Shown: positions 22,250 to 33,345 of the stretch, piece after piece
Position numbering within the stretch: the stretch's first letter is position 1
Layout: each line of letters opens with the position of its first letter
Assembly (NCBI GenBank): GCA_963575745.1
Contig: CAUYUJ010017826.1
Coordinates: forward strand, 481,552-545,551
Source of the DNA: Prorocentrum cordatum
Taxonomy: Eukaryota; Sar; Dinophyceae; Prorocentrales; Prorocentraceae
Direction of reading: 5' to 3'
DNA length: 64,000 nt
Program-made: the position numbers and the translations under genes
The notes under the pieces: generated by a model
Told to the model about the DNA's origin: nothing
The model's database searches: none
The model's input: only the letters and a program-made list of their open reading frames with translations

Positions 22250-22670
22250 TTGTTGGGGATCGTGGCCATGGGAGCGCGGACGCCGCGTAAAGTCCAAGGG
22301 ATCCTGGCCCTGGAAGCGCAGACGCATCGTAATTTCCGGGGTCGTGGCCCTGGGGGGCGGACACGGCGTAATTTACGAGGGATCTTGGCCCTGGGAGCAG
22401 GGACGCGGCGTAGTCGGCCCGGGACCCTGGCCTTGGGAGCGCGGATGCCCTGTAATTCTTGAGGGATCGTGGCCCTGGGAGCGCGGAGGCAGCGCAATTC
22501 ACAAGGGATGGTGTCCTTGGGGGAGCGGACGCAGTGTAATTTAGGACGGGTCGTGATCCTGGGAGCGCGGACGAAACGTAATTTGCAGGGGATCGTGGCC
22601 CTGGGGATGCGGAAGCACGGAAGCATGGTTATTTACGATGAATCGTGGCCCTGGGATCGCGGGCGCCGTG
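22250..22670. repeat. 42-bp minisatellite, 10 copies
   Basis: The word TCGTGGCCCTGGGAGCGCGG recurs with anchors (TGGCC) at 22263, 22305, 22344, 22386, 22428, 22470, 22512, 22554, 22596 and 22646. It is separated by A/C-rich GCGTAATTTxCA words. Since 42 is 14 codons, every frame shows a tidy 14-residue peptide repeat, which explains the open frames on both strands. Two more units at 29828-30060 host MITE copy 3. Confidence 0.95.
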
Positions 22671-22699
22671 CAATTCTGAGTGCATATTCGCAAGTCTGA

Positions 22700-23452
22700 A
22701 TGTGCGGTCTCCCCATGCACCTGAGCTCCATCAGCGAAGCAGACACCAACAGGGAAGAGCCAGCACAAGACAAGATCAGCCGACTGGAGAGGACGCTGGG
22801 AGGCGCCTTCAACGGGATCTGGCCCGCCTGGGTCCGTAAGTCAGTCAGCAAGCACGGGGGCCCATGGGTCAACATCAAGTCTGACCCCAAGAGGAACTCG
22901 GTGCAGCTATGCGAAGACTTCCTCCAGGCATGGGGCAAAGCAGGCTTCGACGCCTACAAGATGGACGACGAACACCAGGTCCGCGTAGACTGGCCAACCA
23001 TTACGGACAGGCATCGCAAGCAGCTACAGCGTAACAACAGGACACACACCCACGAAGGTCCCAGGGGTGGCGGACGCCCGTACCCATGGGCAGACGGCAG
23101 CAAGACGGCGCCATTTCCCCCCCCAGTGCCCACCGACGACAGGGAACCCGCGCAAGCGGCTGCCTCAAGCAAGCCCACCGGGGAGGATCGACGGCACCCA
23201 TGGAGCGAACCAAATGAGGCCACTTGTTCCCCCCCGGTGTACACCGACTACAGGGTCGCCGAACAGACAGCCCCACCCAGTGCCGCAGCTCGATGGGAGA
23301 CATGGCAGGCATGGGAAGGGTGGGACCACCGCCAGGACACGTGGTCCGACTCCGACTGGAGGACCAGGGAGAAACGTTCGGCCCCTAGGGGAGACGCTCA
23401 GTATGCGGACAAACGGCAGCGCGGGCGGGACTTCGCCCGCAAGTGGGCCTGA
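22700..23452 (+). CDS. Hypothetical protein, about 245-250 aa (best coding candidate)
   Basis: The frame has G/C-biased third positions and a non-repetitive amino-acid mix, unlike the repeat frames around it. Starts are possible at 22700 or 22715; I favour neither strongly. Residues 1-115 look globular, with several Trp (GIWPAWVRKSVSKHGGPW, FLQAWGKAGFDAYKMDD, VRVDWPTITDRHRKQL). Residues 127-156 and 166-195 are an internal duplication with the pattern P-W...PPV-x-TD-R-A-Q-A. Residues 199-220 are Trp-rich and 221-250 basic. No signal peptide or membrane segment is seen, and I do not recognise the family. It lies 30 bases after the 42-bp minisatellite, and no spliced-leader relic precedes it. 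It could be a whole gene, one exon, or part of an unknown mobile element. Confidence 0.55.
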   Translation: MCGLPMHLSSISEADTNREEPAQDKISRLERTLGGAFNGIWPAWVRKSVSKHGGPWVNIKSDPKRNSVQLCEDFLQAWGKAGFDAYKMDDEHQVRVDWPTITDRHRKQLQRNNRTHTHEGPRGGGRPYPWADGSKTAPFPPPVPTDDREPAQAAASSKPTGEDRRHPWSEPNEATCSPPVYTDYRVAEQTAPPSAAARWETWQAWEGWDHRQDTWSDSDWRTREKRSAPRGDAQYADKRQRGRDFARKWA

Positions 23453-24935
23453 CGGGCCTACCCTTTCGGAGCGCTGCCCCCCTGCTTCTCCCCAGGCCCA
23501 GGAAGGCAGCTCCTTCGTGAGAGACTGCCAGAGAGGGCTCCGTCGCTTTTTCCTGCTGCTCATCTGCAGCTCTAGGCCTTCCCCCCTGATAATGTCAATA
23601 CTACGAGTCGCCACTCAACCCGTGTGAGAACGCCGCGCATGCTTCTTAGACGACAACGACCTCGGGCAGCTGGGGGCTGCCTCCACCTCCGTATACAAAG
23701 TCGTCTCCATCGCGCTGACCTTGTGGGCCATTTTGGCCCCCGACGTGCCTTGTGGGGCCCAGTGGGTCGGCAGTCCGATGGTCCTCAACCGCCCCTTTGC
23801 CGCCCACAGGGGCACAGGTCAGGAGGATAAAGACGTGGCAGACGGCTGTCCCCACAGGCCCCTCCGCGGGTAGCCCCTATACAGCAGGGGCTGGTTTCAT
23901 CGCAGTGGCAGGCCCCGGCCTTTGTACACTTGTGTCACCTCTGGGGAACGTGGTGCACCACTCTCATTGCGTCTAGACTCCCACGGTACAGCGTGGACCC
24001 TAGCCCGTGTGGTAACGGCTGCCATATTCCCGTCACACGGTTCACTTTGGCCCTTTCTCTGACATGGGCCCGTCGTGCCCGCTGGGCACCCGCGTTGGAC
24101 GGCTAGGGCTGCAGGCCGAAGGCACCCCCCCCATTCGCTCCATCAGCAGCGCTTCTGTCGGCAGCGACCTGGTGGCGTTCCCCCCCGCCAGACAGGCCCC
24201 CTCCTGACCACCTTCCGACGACGCTGGGCTGCGCCCTTGGCTGACGGTGGCCGCTGGGCTCTCGTCCTTCCCCACGTATTCGCCTGACCTGCGGCTATCG
24301 GCTGCGCCCCCCCCCCCTCCTTACTTCGCCTCGACATCCACAGCAGGGCGTTCGACGTGGTTGTTTCACCTCAGTGTCAGTGACAAGTCGTGGCACTCCC
24401 TGCATTCCCCCCTGGATGTGGGACACCACTGTGGCCAGGTTGCGACTTGCTTTCCACGGTGCGCCGTGGACTTAGCCCGTGTAGCGTCGGCTGAAATAAT
24501 CCACGCGCGCGGTGGGATTTGGCGTGGTTCCCTCGAGCATGGGCCCGCCTCGCCCGCCCGGGCATTCGAGCGGATGGGAACGCCGGCCTAAGGCCCGCCC
24601 CACCGTTCCACTTTGCCCCCCCTTTTCACGTCGGCACTGCTCTGCGCCGCCCCCCTTTGGCAGGCGCCTACGACGGCTTCATCGCGCGAGTCGTTCTCGG
24701 ACATGGTCTTTGCCCGCCCGGGCTCGCCTCAGCCTGGTGCTGTCGGCGGGAAGGCCCGCGCCACCCTCGACGCACTTCGTCTGACGACCGTGTTCAGTGG
24801 TGCTTCAACCTACTGGTTGCGTGCAGCTGTCCATGGGCCTTAGTTGCTCCGTGAGCGAGGGTTCCTGGTTCAAGCATCGCTTTCACCGTGTGCCGGGTCG
24901 TCGGCATGCGGTTCATTCCCCCCCCCGCAGGTTCC
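23453..24935. repeat. Degenerate direct repeats of about 475 bp; no gene
   Basis: CCACGGTACAGCGTGGACC followed by TAGCCCGTGTGGTAACGGC (about 23980) matches CCACGGTGCGCCGTGGACTT followed by AGCCCGTGTAGCGTCGGC (about 24456). Both are followed by a CATGGGCCCG-x-CTCGCCCG block. Copies are heavily diverged. No coding sequence is recognised. Confidence 0.6.
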
Positions 24936-24939
24936 CTCC

Positions 24940-25215
24940 GGCGTCGGCTTTTGGCCCGCTGGTTCTACCTGCTCGCCGTCTGGCTTTGCTGGGCCTCTTA
25001 GGTTTCTCCCCTTGCATGTGCATCCCGGCGTTGGTTTTGGCCCGCTGGTGATTATCTCGCTTGGCTTCACGCTTGCTCTCTCTGGCGCTCGTGCACTCTG
25101 GCGTCGGCTTTTGGCCCGCTGGCAAATATCTTGCGCGCTGGCTCATGCTAGGTCCGACCCCATGTGCACTCCGGCGTTGGCTTTTGGCCCGCCGGCAATT
25201 ATCTTGCGTGCTGTT
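24940..25215. repeat. GGCGTYGGCTTTTGGCCCGC repeats
   Basis: Four copies of GGCGTTGGCTTTTGGCCCGC-CGG at about 24952, 25029, 25101 and 25174, each followed by an ATTATCT or CAAATATC word (spacing about 73-77 bases). Confidence 0.85.
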
Positions 25216-26164
25216 CCATGCTCGATACGACCCGCTCTCTGGAATCGTCCTTGGAGCCGCAGATCAAAACAAAAAATCCCACCAGCCCATGCCCCGGATA
25301 TTAGCTCTCGCCGCGCGTGCTCTTCGCTCGCGGCCGCGACCAAAAAAGTATTCCCGCCAGCCCATCCAGAAACGATCGCCAGACCTCCAGCGCGTTTTGT
25401 TGCTGGTTGGCTGTTTCTCACGACGTATCTTCGGTTACTTGCTGCCCTCGTGTCACTGGTTGCCTGCGGCCCCGGACGTGTCACTCGTCGCGCGTTGCCT
25501 TAGCTGCGTCGCGTCTTTGGCCCGATAGCTCAAAAAGAGGGCGCCCTAAATGTAGATCGCCCCCTTCGGTGGCCCAATGTTGGGTGCATTTTTGGTCTTC
25601 GTGGGGCCTTTTTGGGGCCCTTTTGGGCCTTCTTGGGGCCCTCTTAGAGCCCTTTGGGTGGGTCTGGGAGGACTCGCGGGGCCGTCTGGGCCCCCATGGC
25701 TCGAGCAGAGGGGGTATTTCAATTAGCCCCACCCCGCCTCTCGGAGACTGAGAAATTGCGTCTTGAAGGGTTTTGGCCTCGTGGCGGGTGCCTTGGAAGG
25801 CTCGAAGGGCACTTGGAACCTTCTTGAGGCTGTCGTGGAGCCTCTTGGAGGCACAACCATTCCGCATAGGAAGGATGAGCAACTTCCTAGGCGATCCTTG
25901 CATTGTTGTCCCTTCGCCCCATCCTTAGTAATTTTCGCTGGCCACCCTCGTTCGAAGAACGTCAACATGACCCTCCAAGACCCTTGCGTCCTTAACGTGC
26001 ATCCTTATTATACTGGTTGACAGTATGTCGGCGGCTATCTCGAGCCACCTTCGGCTATCCTGAGCCAGCTTGGATGCCGTCTTGGGTTCCCGTGGGCCCT
26101 GTTGAAGCCATAATGGGCCATCTTGGACGCTCTAACTGCCCAGTCCCCCCTCCCCTCCCAGGCC
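25216..26164. other. Spacer with CTTTTTGGGGCC words; no gene
   Basis: 25600-25680 holds the GGGGCCCTTTTGGGCC spacer motif. The remainder shows no recognisable gene. Confidence 0.5.
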
Positions 26165-26541
26165 CAGGGGAGGGGGTAGGGGCAGGGGTCAAGCCACCCC
26201 CTCCCCGCCTGCAAGCCGTCTCGCTCATTCCCACCCGCCCTCCCAACACATACGTAGCACCCGAGCCGAACCCGAGCCCCAGCACATTCAGCAGTCGTCT
26301 TTGGATGGGCACCTACTGGGGGCGAATCCGCCGCCGCCGCCGCCTCTGCCGCCGCCTCCGCCGCCGCCTCCGCCGCCCGCCCGCCGCAAACGCGCCGCCG
26401 CAACCGCCGCCGCCGCTGTCCGCCGCCGCCGCGCCGCGCCGCCGCCGCTGTCCGCCGCCGCCGCGCCGCGCCGCCCGCTGCCGCCGCCGCTGCAGCCGCT
26501 GCCGCCGCTGCCGCTGCCGCCACCGCTGCCGCCGTCGCCAC

Positions 26542-26572
<31 letters not shown>

Positions 26573-27204
26573 GCCCCCGCCGCCGCCGCCGCCACCGCCG
26601 CCGTCACCGCCGCAGCCGTCGCAGCCGCTCCCCCCCCCAGTCGCCGCCGCCGCAACTGCCGCCGCCAAGCGTACTCTTTTTTTGTTGGTTTGACAGGGGT
26701 GGTAGGAGGAGGCCGCATCGGGTTCGTTGCGCATGCTCCGAATTTGGAGGCAGAGTGTGTGTTTGCATTGCTTTTGCAAAGGATGGTGGGGGGTGCCCTC
26801 ATTGACTTGGGTTGGCTCCCGGTCGCCTCGGAACGGGGGTGTATACTAATAGGGAACAGTGGTCAAGACCCCACCCCCGCCCGCATGCCGTTTCGTTCAC
26901 TCCCACCCGCCCTCCCAACACATACGTGGCACCCGAGTGTGGCCCGAACCGCAGCATAGTCAGCAGTCGCCTTTGGATGGGCAGCTGCTGGGGGCGATCC
27001 GCCGCCGACAACACCTCCGCGGCCGCTTCCGCCGCCGCCGCCCGCCCGCCGCCGCCGCGCCGCCGCCGCCGCCCGCCGCCGCTGTCCGCCGCCGCCGCCG
27101 TCACGCCGCCCGCCGCCGTTGTCCGCCCGCCGCCGCCGCCGCGCCGCCGCCGCCGCCGCCGCGCAGCAGCCGCTGCCGCCGCAGCCGCTGCCGCCACCGC
27201 TGCC

Positions 27205-27235
<31 letters not shown>

Positions 27236-28090
27236 CCGCTCCCGCCGCCGCCGCCACCGCCGCCGTCACCGCCGCAGCCGTCGCAGCCGCTACCGCAGCC
27301 GCATCCGCCGCCGCCGCCGCCAGGAGTATTTTTTTTTGATAGGGATGGTAGGGGGAGGCCGCATCGGGCTCGTTGCGCATCCTCCGAATTTTGAGGCAGA
27401 GTGTGTTTTGTGCTGTTTTTACACGGGATGGTGTGGGGGGGGTGCCCTCATTGACTCGGGTTGGCTCCCAGTCGCCTGGGAACGGGGGTGTAAATTGATA
27501 GGGGGCAGTGGTCAAGAGTCCACCCCCGTCCGCATGCCTTCTTGCTCGCTCCCACCCGCCCTCCCAACACATACGTAGCACCCGAGTCTGGCCCGAGCCG
27601 CAGCATATTCAGCAGTCGTCTTTGGATGGGCAACTATTGGGGGCGAATCCGTTGCCGCCGCCGCCGCCGCCACCGCCGCCGCCGCCGCGCCGCCGCTGTC
27701 CGCCGCCGCCGCTGTCCGCCGCCGCCGCCGCCGCTGCCGAATCGCCGCCGCCGCAGCCGCTGCCGCCGCAGCCATTGCCGCCACTGCTCCCGCCGCCGCC
27801 TCCGCCGCCGCCGCCGCCCCCGCCGCCGCCGCCACCGCCGCCGCCACCGCCGCAGCCGCCGCAGCCGCTGCCCCCGCCGCAGCCGCCGCAACTGCCGCCG
27901 CCGCCGCCAAAGGTATTGTGTATGGTTTTTTTTGACAGGGATGGTGGGGGGAGGCCGCATCGGGTTCGCTGCGCGTGCTCCGAATTTGGACGCAGAGTGT
28001 GTTTCGTATTGTTTTTTTTAAATGGGTGGTGGGGGGGGGCGCATTGTTCTTGGTTGGCTCCCAGTCGCCTGGGGGAGGGGGTGCATATTA
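26165..28090. repeat. GCC-rich macrosatellite, three main units of about 650 bp
   Basis: Each unit has a unique head (TCCCACCCGCCCTCCCAACA, then ACATACGT, then CAGCAGTCGTCTTTGGATGG at 26289, 26961 and 27610). A GCC/GCT triplet block of about 270-380 bases follows. The tail is TTTTTTGACAGGGATGGT, GGAGGCCGCATCGGG, then GGTTGGCTCCCAGTCGCCTG. A shorter fourth unit has its anchor at 28168 but no GCC block. Poly-Ala, poly-Pro and poly-Arg frames on both strands are artefacts. Confidence 0.92.
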
Positions 28091-29750
28091 CTCCTAGATA
28101 GCAAACCGTCTAGTTCATTCCCGCCCGCCCGCCCAACACAGACGTAATTCCCGAGCCTCTGCATGTTCAGCAGTCGTCTTTGGATGGGCAGCTATTGGGA
28201 GCCAAAGCCGAACCCATGTGCGCGACGGTGGGGCGAGGTGCGCCACGCGTACCAGGCGCACCACGCGCGCCAGGCCCCTTTGGGGCGCGAGCGTGCCAGG
28301 CAGGACTGGTGCGCCAGATGCGCCACGTGCCTCCGCGTGCGCCAGGTGTGCCGCATACTCCAGCCGCGCCATGTGCGCCAAGTTCGGGGCACGTGAAGTG
28401 TGTGTGTCAGGTGCGCCTGCGCACGTGACACTACACATCGGGAAACATGTCGGCCCCCACCATCTATGTCGAAGACCACCGCCCATCATTGTGTCTGGTG
28501 GGCCTGTGCACAGCAGGCCATACGCCACCACTTGACAGTGATCGCGGGGTGGCCGCGCACGATCCAGATTTAGCCACGGGATGCATTGTGTGTTGTTTTT
28601 GGTCAGGCAAGGCCGCCCTGCGCGCAGCAGGCAATATGCTGACATCCCCGCCGTCCCTGTCAAAAAAGCTAACAAAGTGCTTGTAGGGCTCACGATCATG
28701 ACTCTTGGATTTTGCCGCAACATGTATTTTTTTTTGGACAGGGATTGTGGGGGTGGCCCTCATGGGGTTATCATTGCTCCTGGTTGGCTGCCGGTCGCCT
28801 GGGGGGTGAGTGTACGTTAGTAGGGAAGTATGACCGAGGCCCCCCCCCTCAGACCGCAAGTCGTCTCGATCACTCCCACCCGCCCCCCCAACACATAAGT
28901 AGCACCCGAGTTTTAGCACATCGCCGAGGACATCGCCGAGGAGCGCCACGCACGCCACGTGCGCCATGGGGTCAGGTGCGCCAGACACCCGGGAGACCTA
29001 AGCGTGCGAGGCGCGGCAAGTGCAGCACGCGCTCCACGAGCGCCAAGTGCGCCGCGTGCTCCAGCCGCGCCAGCACCGCGTGCTCGGCGCACGCAGTGCG
29101 TGCGAAGTGCGCCGTTGCACAGCCGTCACCGGGTGGATTCTGTACTGTTTTTTGACAGGGAGGGTTCGGGAGACTCTCCAAGGGGGGGGGGATCCCATGG
29201 GGGGGGCAGGAGGGGATCCCCCCCACGGGATCCCCTCCTGCCCCCCACATCGGATCCCCAGGGGATCCTATGGGATCCCCCCCCCCCCCCCCTGGGGTCC
29301 TATCCCCCCATGGGATCCCCCCCCATGAAGAGTCTCCCTCGAATGGTTGGCCTGCGCGCGCCGAGCAGTGTGCTGTGGCACCCCCGCCGTCTCTGTCAGC
29401 AAAGCCTATGTGCAGAGGGGTCGCGGGGCGCCCGCCGAGTGGTCTCGCGAAGCGCCCCGCGCCTGCTCCGGCTTCGGAGGCAAAGCTGTATTGTTTTTTT
29501 TTGCCAGGGGCCGTTTGCTTGACCTGTTGCGCAACGAACAGCATGCCGGCACCCCCCGCCGTCCTTGTCAAGACCAATGCAAAAAGTGGTCGCGGGGCGC
29601 CCGCGCATGCCCGAGATCGGGAGGCAGAGTGCATTCTGTATTGTTTTTGGACAGGGACGGTGGGGGGGGGGGTGGCATGTTCTGGGTTGGCCCGCAGTCG
29701 GGTGGGGGAGGGGGTGTTTTTAATAAGGAGCAATGGGGAACTCTTTTCCC
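28091..29750. repeat. Diverged and partly inverted macrosatellite units
   Basis: The anchor CAGCAGTCGTCTTTGGATGG appears at 28168, and the tail GGTTGGCTGCCGGTCGCCTG at about 28780. A tail relative lies near 29680. The TTTTTTGACAGGGA-type word also occurs in reverse complement (GCCGTCCCTGTCAAAAAA at about 28650; relatives near 29390 and 29565), so some segments have flipped. Blocks of GTGCGCCACG words (28215-28430 and 28940-29120) replace the GCC tract. Confidence 0.7.
29165..29340. repeat. Nested palindrome with a perfect 20-bp stem
   Basis: Bases 29201-29220 (GGGGGGCAGGAGGGGATCCC) and 29227-29246 are perfect inverted repeats with a 6-base loop. An outer pair, GGGAGACTCTCC (about 29168) plus GATCCCATGGGG on the left, and CCCCATGGGATCC (about 29305) plus AGAGTCTCCC (about 29328) on the right, encloses it. 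Strong G-runs and C-runs fill the stems. Confidence 0.9.
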
Positions 29751-29870
29751 AAGCAGGGGAGAGATGGGGGAGATAAGACGAAACTCGTTAAACCACCCAT
29801 GCCAAGAGGGTTGGTGGGATTTACAAGGATCGTGGCCCTGGTAGTGCAGACGCAGCGCCGTTTGCTAGGG

Positions 29871-30015
29871 TTCAGTCGAGCATGTCCCTCTACAGGAGGA
29901 ATGTTGAAAAGTAGTTTTAAAATTGTCAGGGGACGATTTTCCTTCTATTTTTGATTATTTTCTATTTTTCTTTTTCCTTCCAAGATCCGCCTGTAGGAGG
30001 ACATACCCGACGTAA
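29871..30015. mobile_element. MITE copy 3 (145 bp, 8-bp target duplication)
   Basis: The left end is TTCAGTCGAGCATGTCCCTC then TACAGGAGGAA. The right end, reverse-complemented, is TTACGTCGGGTATGTCCTCC then TACAGGCGGAT. The target duplication is a perfect TGCTAGGG (29863-29870 and 30016-30023). The element sits inside a relative of the 42-bp minisatellite: removing it plus one duplication restores a spacing of about 43 bases between the flanking TTGGCC/GTGGCC anchors. Confidence 0.92.
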
Positions 30016-30054
30016 TGCTAGGGATTTTGGCCCTGGGAGCGCGGAAACTCGGGC

Positions 30055-30335
30055 ACGTTCCCTGGCACGATCTGTGGCGCGTCTTGGGCACGTCGCGCGG
30101 CGCGTCCCTGGCACGTCCCCTGGCGCGTCCTCCTGGCACGTTCTGTGGCTCGTCCCGTGGCGCGTCCCTGCGGCACATCGCGCGGTGTGTCCCCTGGCAC
30201 GTCCCCTGGCACGTCCACTGGCGCGCTCCGTGGCGCGTCCCCTTGCACATCATTGTACGGCGCGTCATTGTAAAGCGCGCAGAGAGAGAGAGAGAGAGAG
30301 AGACACATTCAGAGAGAGAGAGAGAGAGAGAGAGG

Positions 30336-30380
<45 letters not shown>

Positions 30381-30600
30381 GAGAGAGGGAGCGATATATC
30401 TATAGAGAGAAAGAGAAAGAGAAAGAGAGAGAGAGAGAGAGACAAAAAAGAGGGGGAGCGAGAGAGAGAGAGAGAGAGAGTGAGATAGAGAGAGAGAGAG
30501 GGAGCGAGGGAGGGAGCGAGAGAGGGAGAGACAGAGACAGGGAGCGAGAGAGAGAGAGAGCGAGAGAGAGAAAGAGAGAGGGAGGGGAAACCAAATGAGA
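30055..30600. repeat. CGTCCCCTGGCACGTCC repeats then (GA)n tract
   Basis: 30055-30255 holds about 20-bp units of CGTCCCTGGCACGTCCCCTG. 30280-30590 is a GA dinucleotide tract with AAAG, GGGAGC and TATATCTATA interruptions. Confidence 0.93.
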
Positions 30601-30775
30601 GAACGAACTCGAGGGCACTCCGAATTGACTGCCTGGGGCCGAGCGTCCGTGGACCCCCCGCCTTTTGCACCCCCCCTGTCCCTCTTCCTCACCGCTTGAG
30701 GCCTGGAGCAGCGAGCGGCCCACCCACGGACGGTGGCGACGCCGACGCCGCCCCCGACGACGGTGTGGAGGAGGG

Positions 30776-31761
30776 AGGTGATGATGATGATGAGGAGGAT
30801 GATGATACTGATGATGAGGTTGTTGTCGTTGATGGTGATGATGATGAGGTGATGATGATGAAGTTGTTGATGATGATACTGATGATGCTGATGCTCATGC
30901 TGATGCTGATGCTGATGCTGATTGATGATGATGATGCTGATGAGGATGATGATGGTGATGATGATGAATATCGATGATGATGCTGAGGATGGGGGCAAGG
31001 ATGATGATGCTGATGCTGGTGATGAGGTTGATGATGCTGATGATCATGACCATTGATGATGATACTGACGATGTTGATGATGATTGTGCTGATGATAATG
31101 CTGATGCTGATGCTGCTACTGATGCTGATGATGCTTATGATGCTGATGATGCTGATGCTGATTATGATGATGTTGATGATGATGATGCCGATGCTGATGA
31201 TGATGATGATCATGATGATGATAATGATGATGATGATGCTGATGCTGCTGCTGATGCTGCTGATGATGTTGATGATGCTGATGTTGATGATGATGCGGAT
31301 GAGAATTAGGATGATGATGCTGATGATGATGATGGCGATTATGTTGATGATGCTGCTGATGATGGTGATGGTGATGGTGATGGTGATGATGATGATGCTG
31401 ATGATGATGATTATGCTGATACTGATCATTGTGATGGTGATGGTGATTGTGATGCTGATGATGATGCTGATGCTGATGATGCTGATGCTGATGATGGTGA
31501 TGCTTATGATGCTGATGTTGCTGATGATGATGATGATGCTTATGATGATGATGCTGATGACGACGATGGTAGTGGTGGTGGTGGTGGTGATTTTGGTGGT
31601 GTTGATGACGAGGTTGAGTAGAATGAGGAGGCTGCTGATGATGATGATGCTGGTGATGATGATGATGATGCTGCTGATGCTGATGCTGATGCGGATGCGG
31701 ATGCGGATGCTGATGCTGATGCTGATGATGATGATGATGCTGATGATGATGATGAGGATGA

Positions 31762-31846
<85 letters not shown>

Positions 31847-31912
31847 TTGACGAGGAGGAGGAGGAGGAGGAGGGGGAGGAGGAGGAGGAGGGGGAGGAGG
31901 AGCAGGGAGAAT
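30776..31912. repeat. (GAT)n trinucleotide tract of about 1.1 kb ending in (GGA)n
   Basis: GATGATGCT triplets and their GGT, GCG and AAT variants run from about 30776. 31765-31845 is almost pure GAT; 31850-31912 becomes GGA/GGG. Frames of poly-Met, poly-Asp, poly-Ile and poly-His result. One of the longest triplet tracts in the window. Confidence 0.97.
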
Positions 31913-32530
31913 CATCATAGCTCCAATATGCATCAATGATGCTGCAGTGCACCCGCCCGTTCCAAGTCATCTCGCCATCATACCATTCAAGTATTACTTT
32001 CACTGCGGGAAGCGCTCGCCTTGACCGACGATCGCCCCGTGGGCCCGCCATCCAGGCGAGACCTCGTTCTGTAAAGGACTTTCCTTCCATCCTTCCAGCT
32101 GGAAGAGCCGTAAATCGGTGGAGCCATAACGTTCCAGTCCGTGCTGTGAAGGGCCTGCGCTCCACCCGCGCAACCGTTGCACACATTCAAAGATGATGCC
32201 ATCAGATCTTAGGAAGTCCCCAGCAGACTCTATGAACAAGTTCCCACCCTCCATCCGTGTCATCGTTGCACGAGTTTGAGCAGAGGGTCTCAACACCACA
32301 GGACGTCTCAAGCGGTATCCCCATTCTGAAAACGAGCCGCTCTTCAGCTTGCTAGCTGTTGCGTACTTCGCGTGCGAATGTCCGCGGCGCTTCGGCGAGA
32401 GCCTTCCATGGAAGACCTGCCGCCCTGTGCCAGTGGAGCTCATGCAACCTCTCTAGGACGAGCGTGCGCGGCGCCACGGCGCCAGCCCCGTGTTGAGGCG
32501 ACCCGTGCTCCACCCGTGTGACTCGTCGGG
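31913..32530. repeat. Spacer with degenerate copies of the about 80-bp repeat
   Basis: From about 32000 short words recur (GAAGCGCTCGCC, CCATCCGTG, GTTGCACGAGTTTGA, GTGCGCGGCGCCACGGCG). They relate this stretch to the array at 16590-17050. No gene. Confidence 0.6.
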
Positions 32531-32594
32531 ACTTTCAGGCTTCGATCCAGGTGCTCGTGTTGGGTGCCTTCCTTGGGCCCACCAAACGGATCTG

Positions 32595-32690
32595 TTCGAC
32601 TCCAGTTCGACCCCAGTTCGACTCCAGTCGACTAAGGTTCGACTCAGGTTCGACTCATGTTCGACTCAAGGTCGGCTCACATGGATGGAC
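32595..32690. repeat. GTTCGACTCMAG short tandem repeat
   Basis: About eight units of 9-13 bases of the type CAGTTCGACTC / AGGTTCGACTC. Confidence 0.9.
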
Positions 32691-32929
32691 GTTCGACGCA
32701 GCTTCGACACACGAGTGGAGCGAGTGACTCCGGGAAGGTCCCCAGAATGAGCATCCAACTCGATGGCGCAGCTTCTGAGGAGGTCTCGGTGGAAGCGCGC
32801 GGCCCGCTCTGACGGCACGTCTGGTGTTGCTGCAGGGGTGCGCTATCTAGGAGGAGGGGAGGAAGGGGGAGTGGAGGGCGTAGCACGACGACTGAGTCAT
32901 GGCGCCTCCTCCCTGCTCCGCCTCATCAG

Positions 32930-33130
32930 TGTGCTCATCTTTTCTCCCGCTTCCTCGCTCCTCCCTCCTCCCCTCCTCTCCTCATCCTCACTCCCCTCCT
33001 CCCTCCCCTCCTCCCCTCCTCGCTCCTCCCTCCTCCCCTCCTCCCTCATCCCCTCCCTCCTCCCCTCCTCCCCCCCTCTCCTCATCCTTACTAATCGTCC
33101 GCCTTCCCTCCTCTCCCCATCCTCCGCCCC
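32930..33130. repeat. CTCCCCTCCTC pyrimidine tract
   Basis: Irregular CCTCC-rich tract; no gene. Confidence 0.9.
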
Positions 33131-33179
33131 CCCGGTCCTTCTCCTGCTGCTGCTGCTCCTCGACGCGGAGGGGGTTGTG

Positions 33180-33345
33180 TTAAGTCGGGTGTGTACCTCT
33201 ACAGGAGGAGCAGTTATTCGAAAATTGTCAGAGAATAGTCAGGGGGCGATTTTCCGATTTATTGTTTGACTTTTAGGGTGTATGTTTTGAGCATTTTCTG
33301 TTTTTATGTCCAGAATCCCCCTGTCGGAGGACGTGCCCGACCTCA
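33180..33345. mobile_element. MITE copy 4 (166 bp, 8-bp target duplication)
   Basis: The left end is TTAAGTCGGGTGTGTACCTC then TACAGGAGGAG. The right end, reverse-complemented, is TGAGGTCGGGCACGTCCTCC then GACAGGGGGAT. The target duplication is a perfect GGGTTGTG (33172-33179 and 33346-33353). The interior is AT-rich, with GTCAGGGGGCGATTTTCCG shared with copies 2 and 3. Confidence 0.92.

Noticed and set aside
26035-28101. Long poly-Ala, poly-Pro and poly-Arg frames
   Set aside because: Produced by GCC triplets; equally open on both strands.
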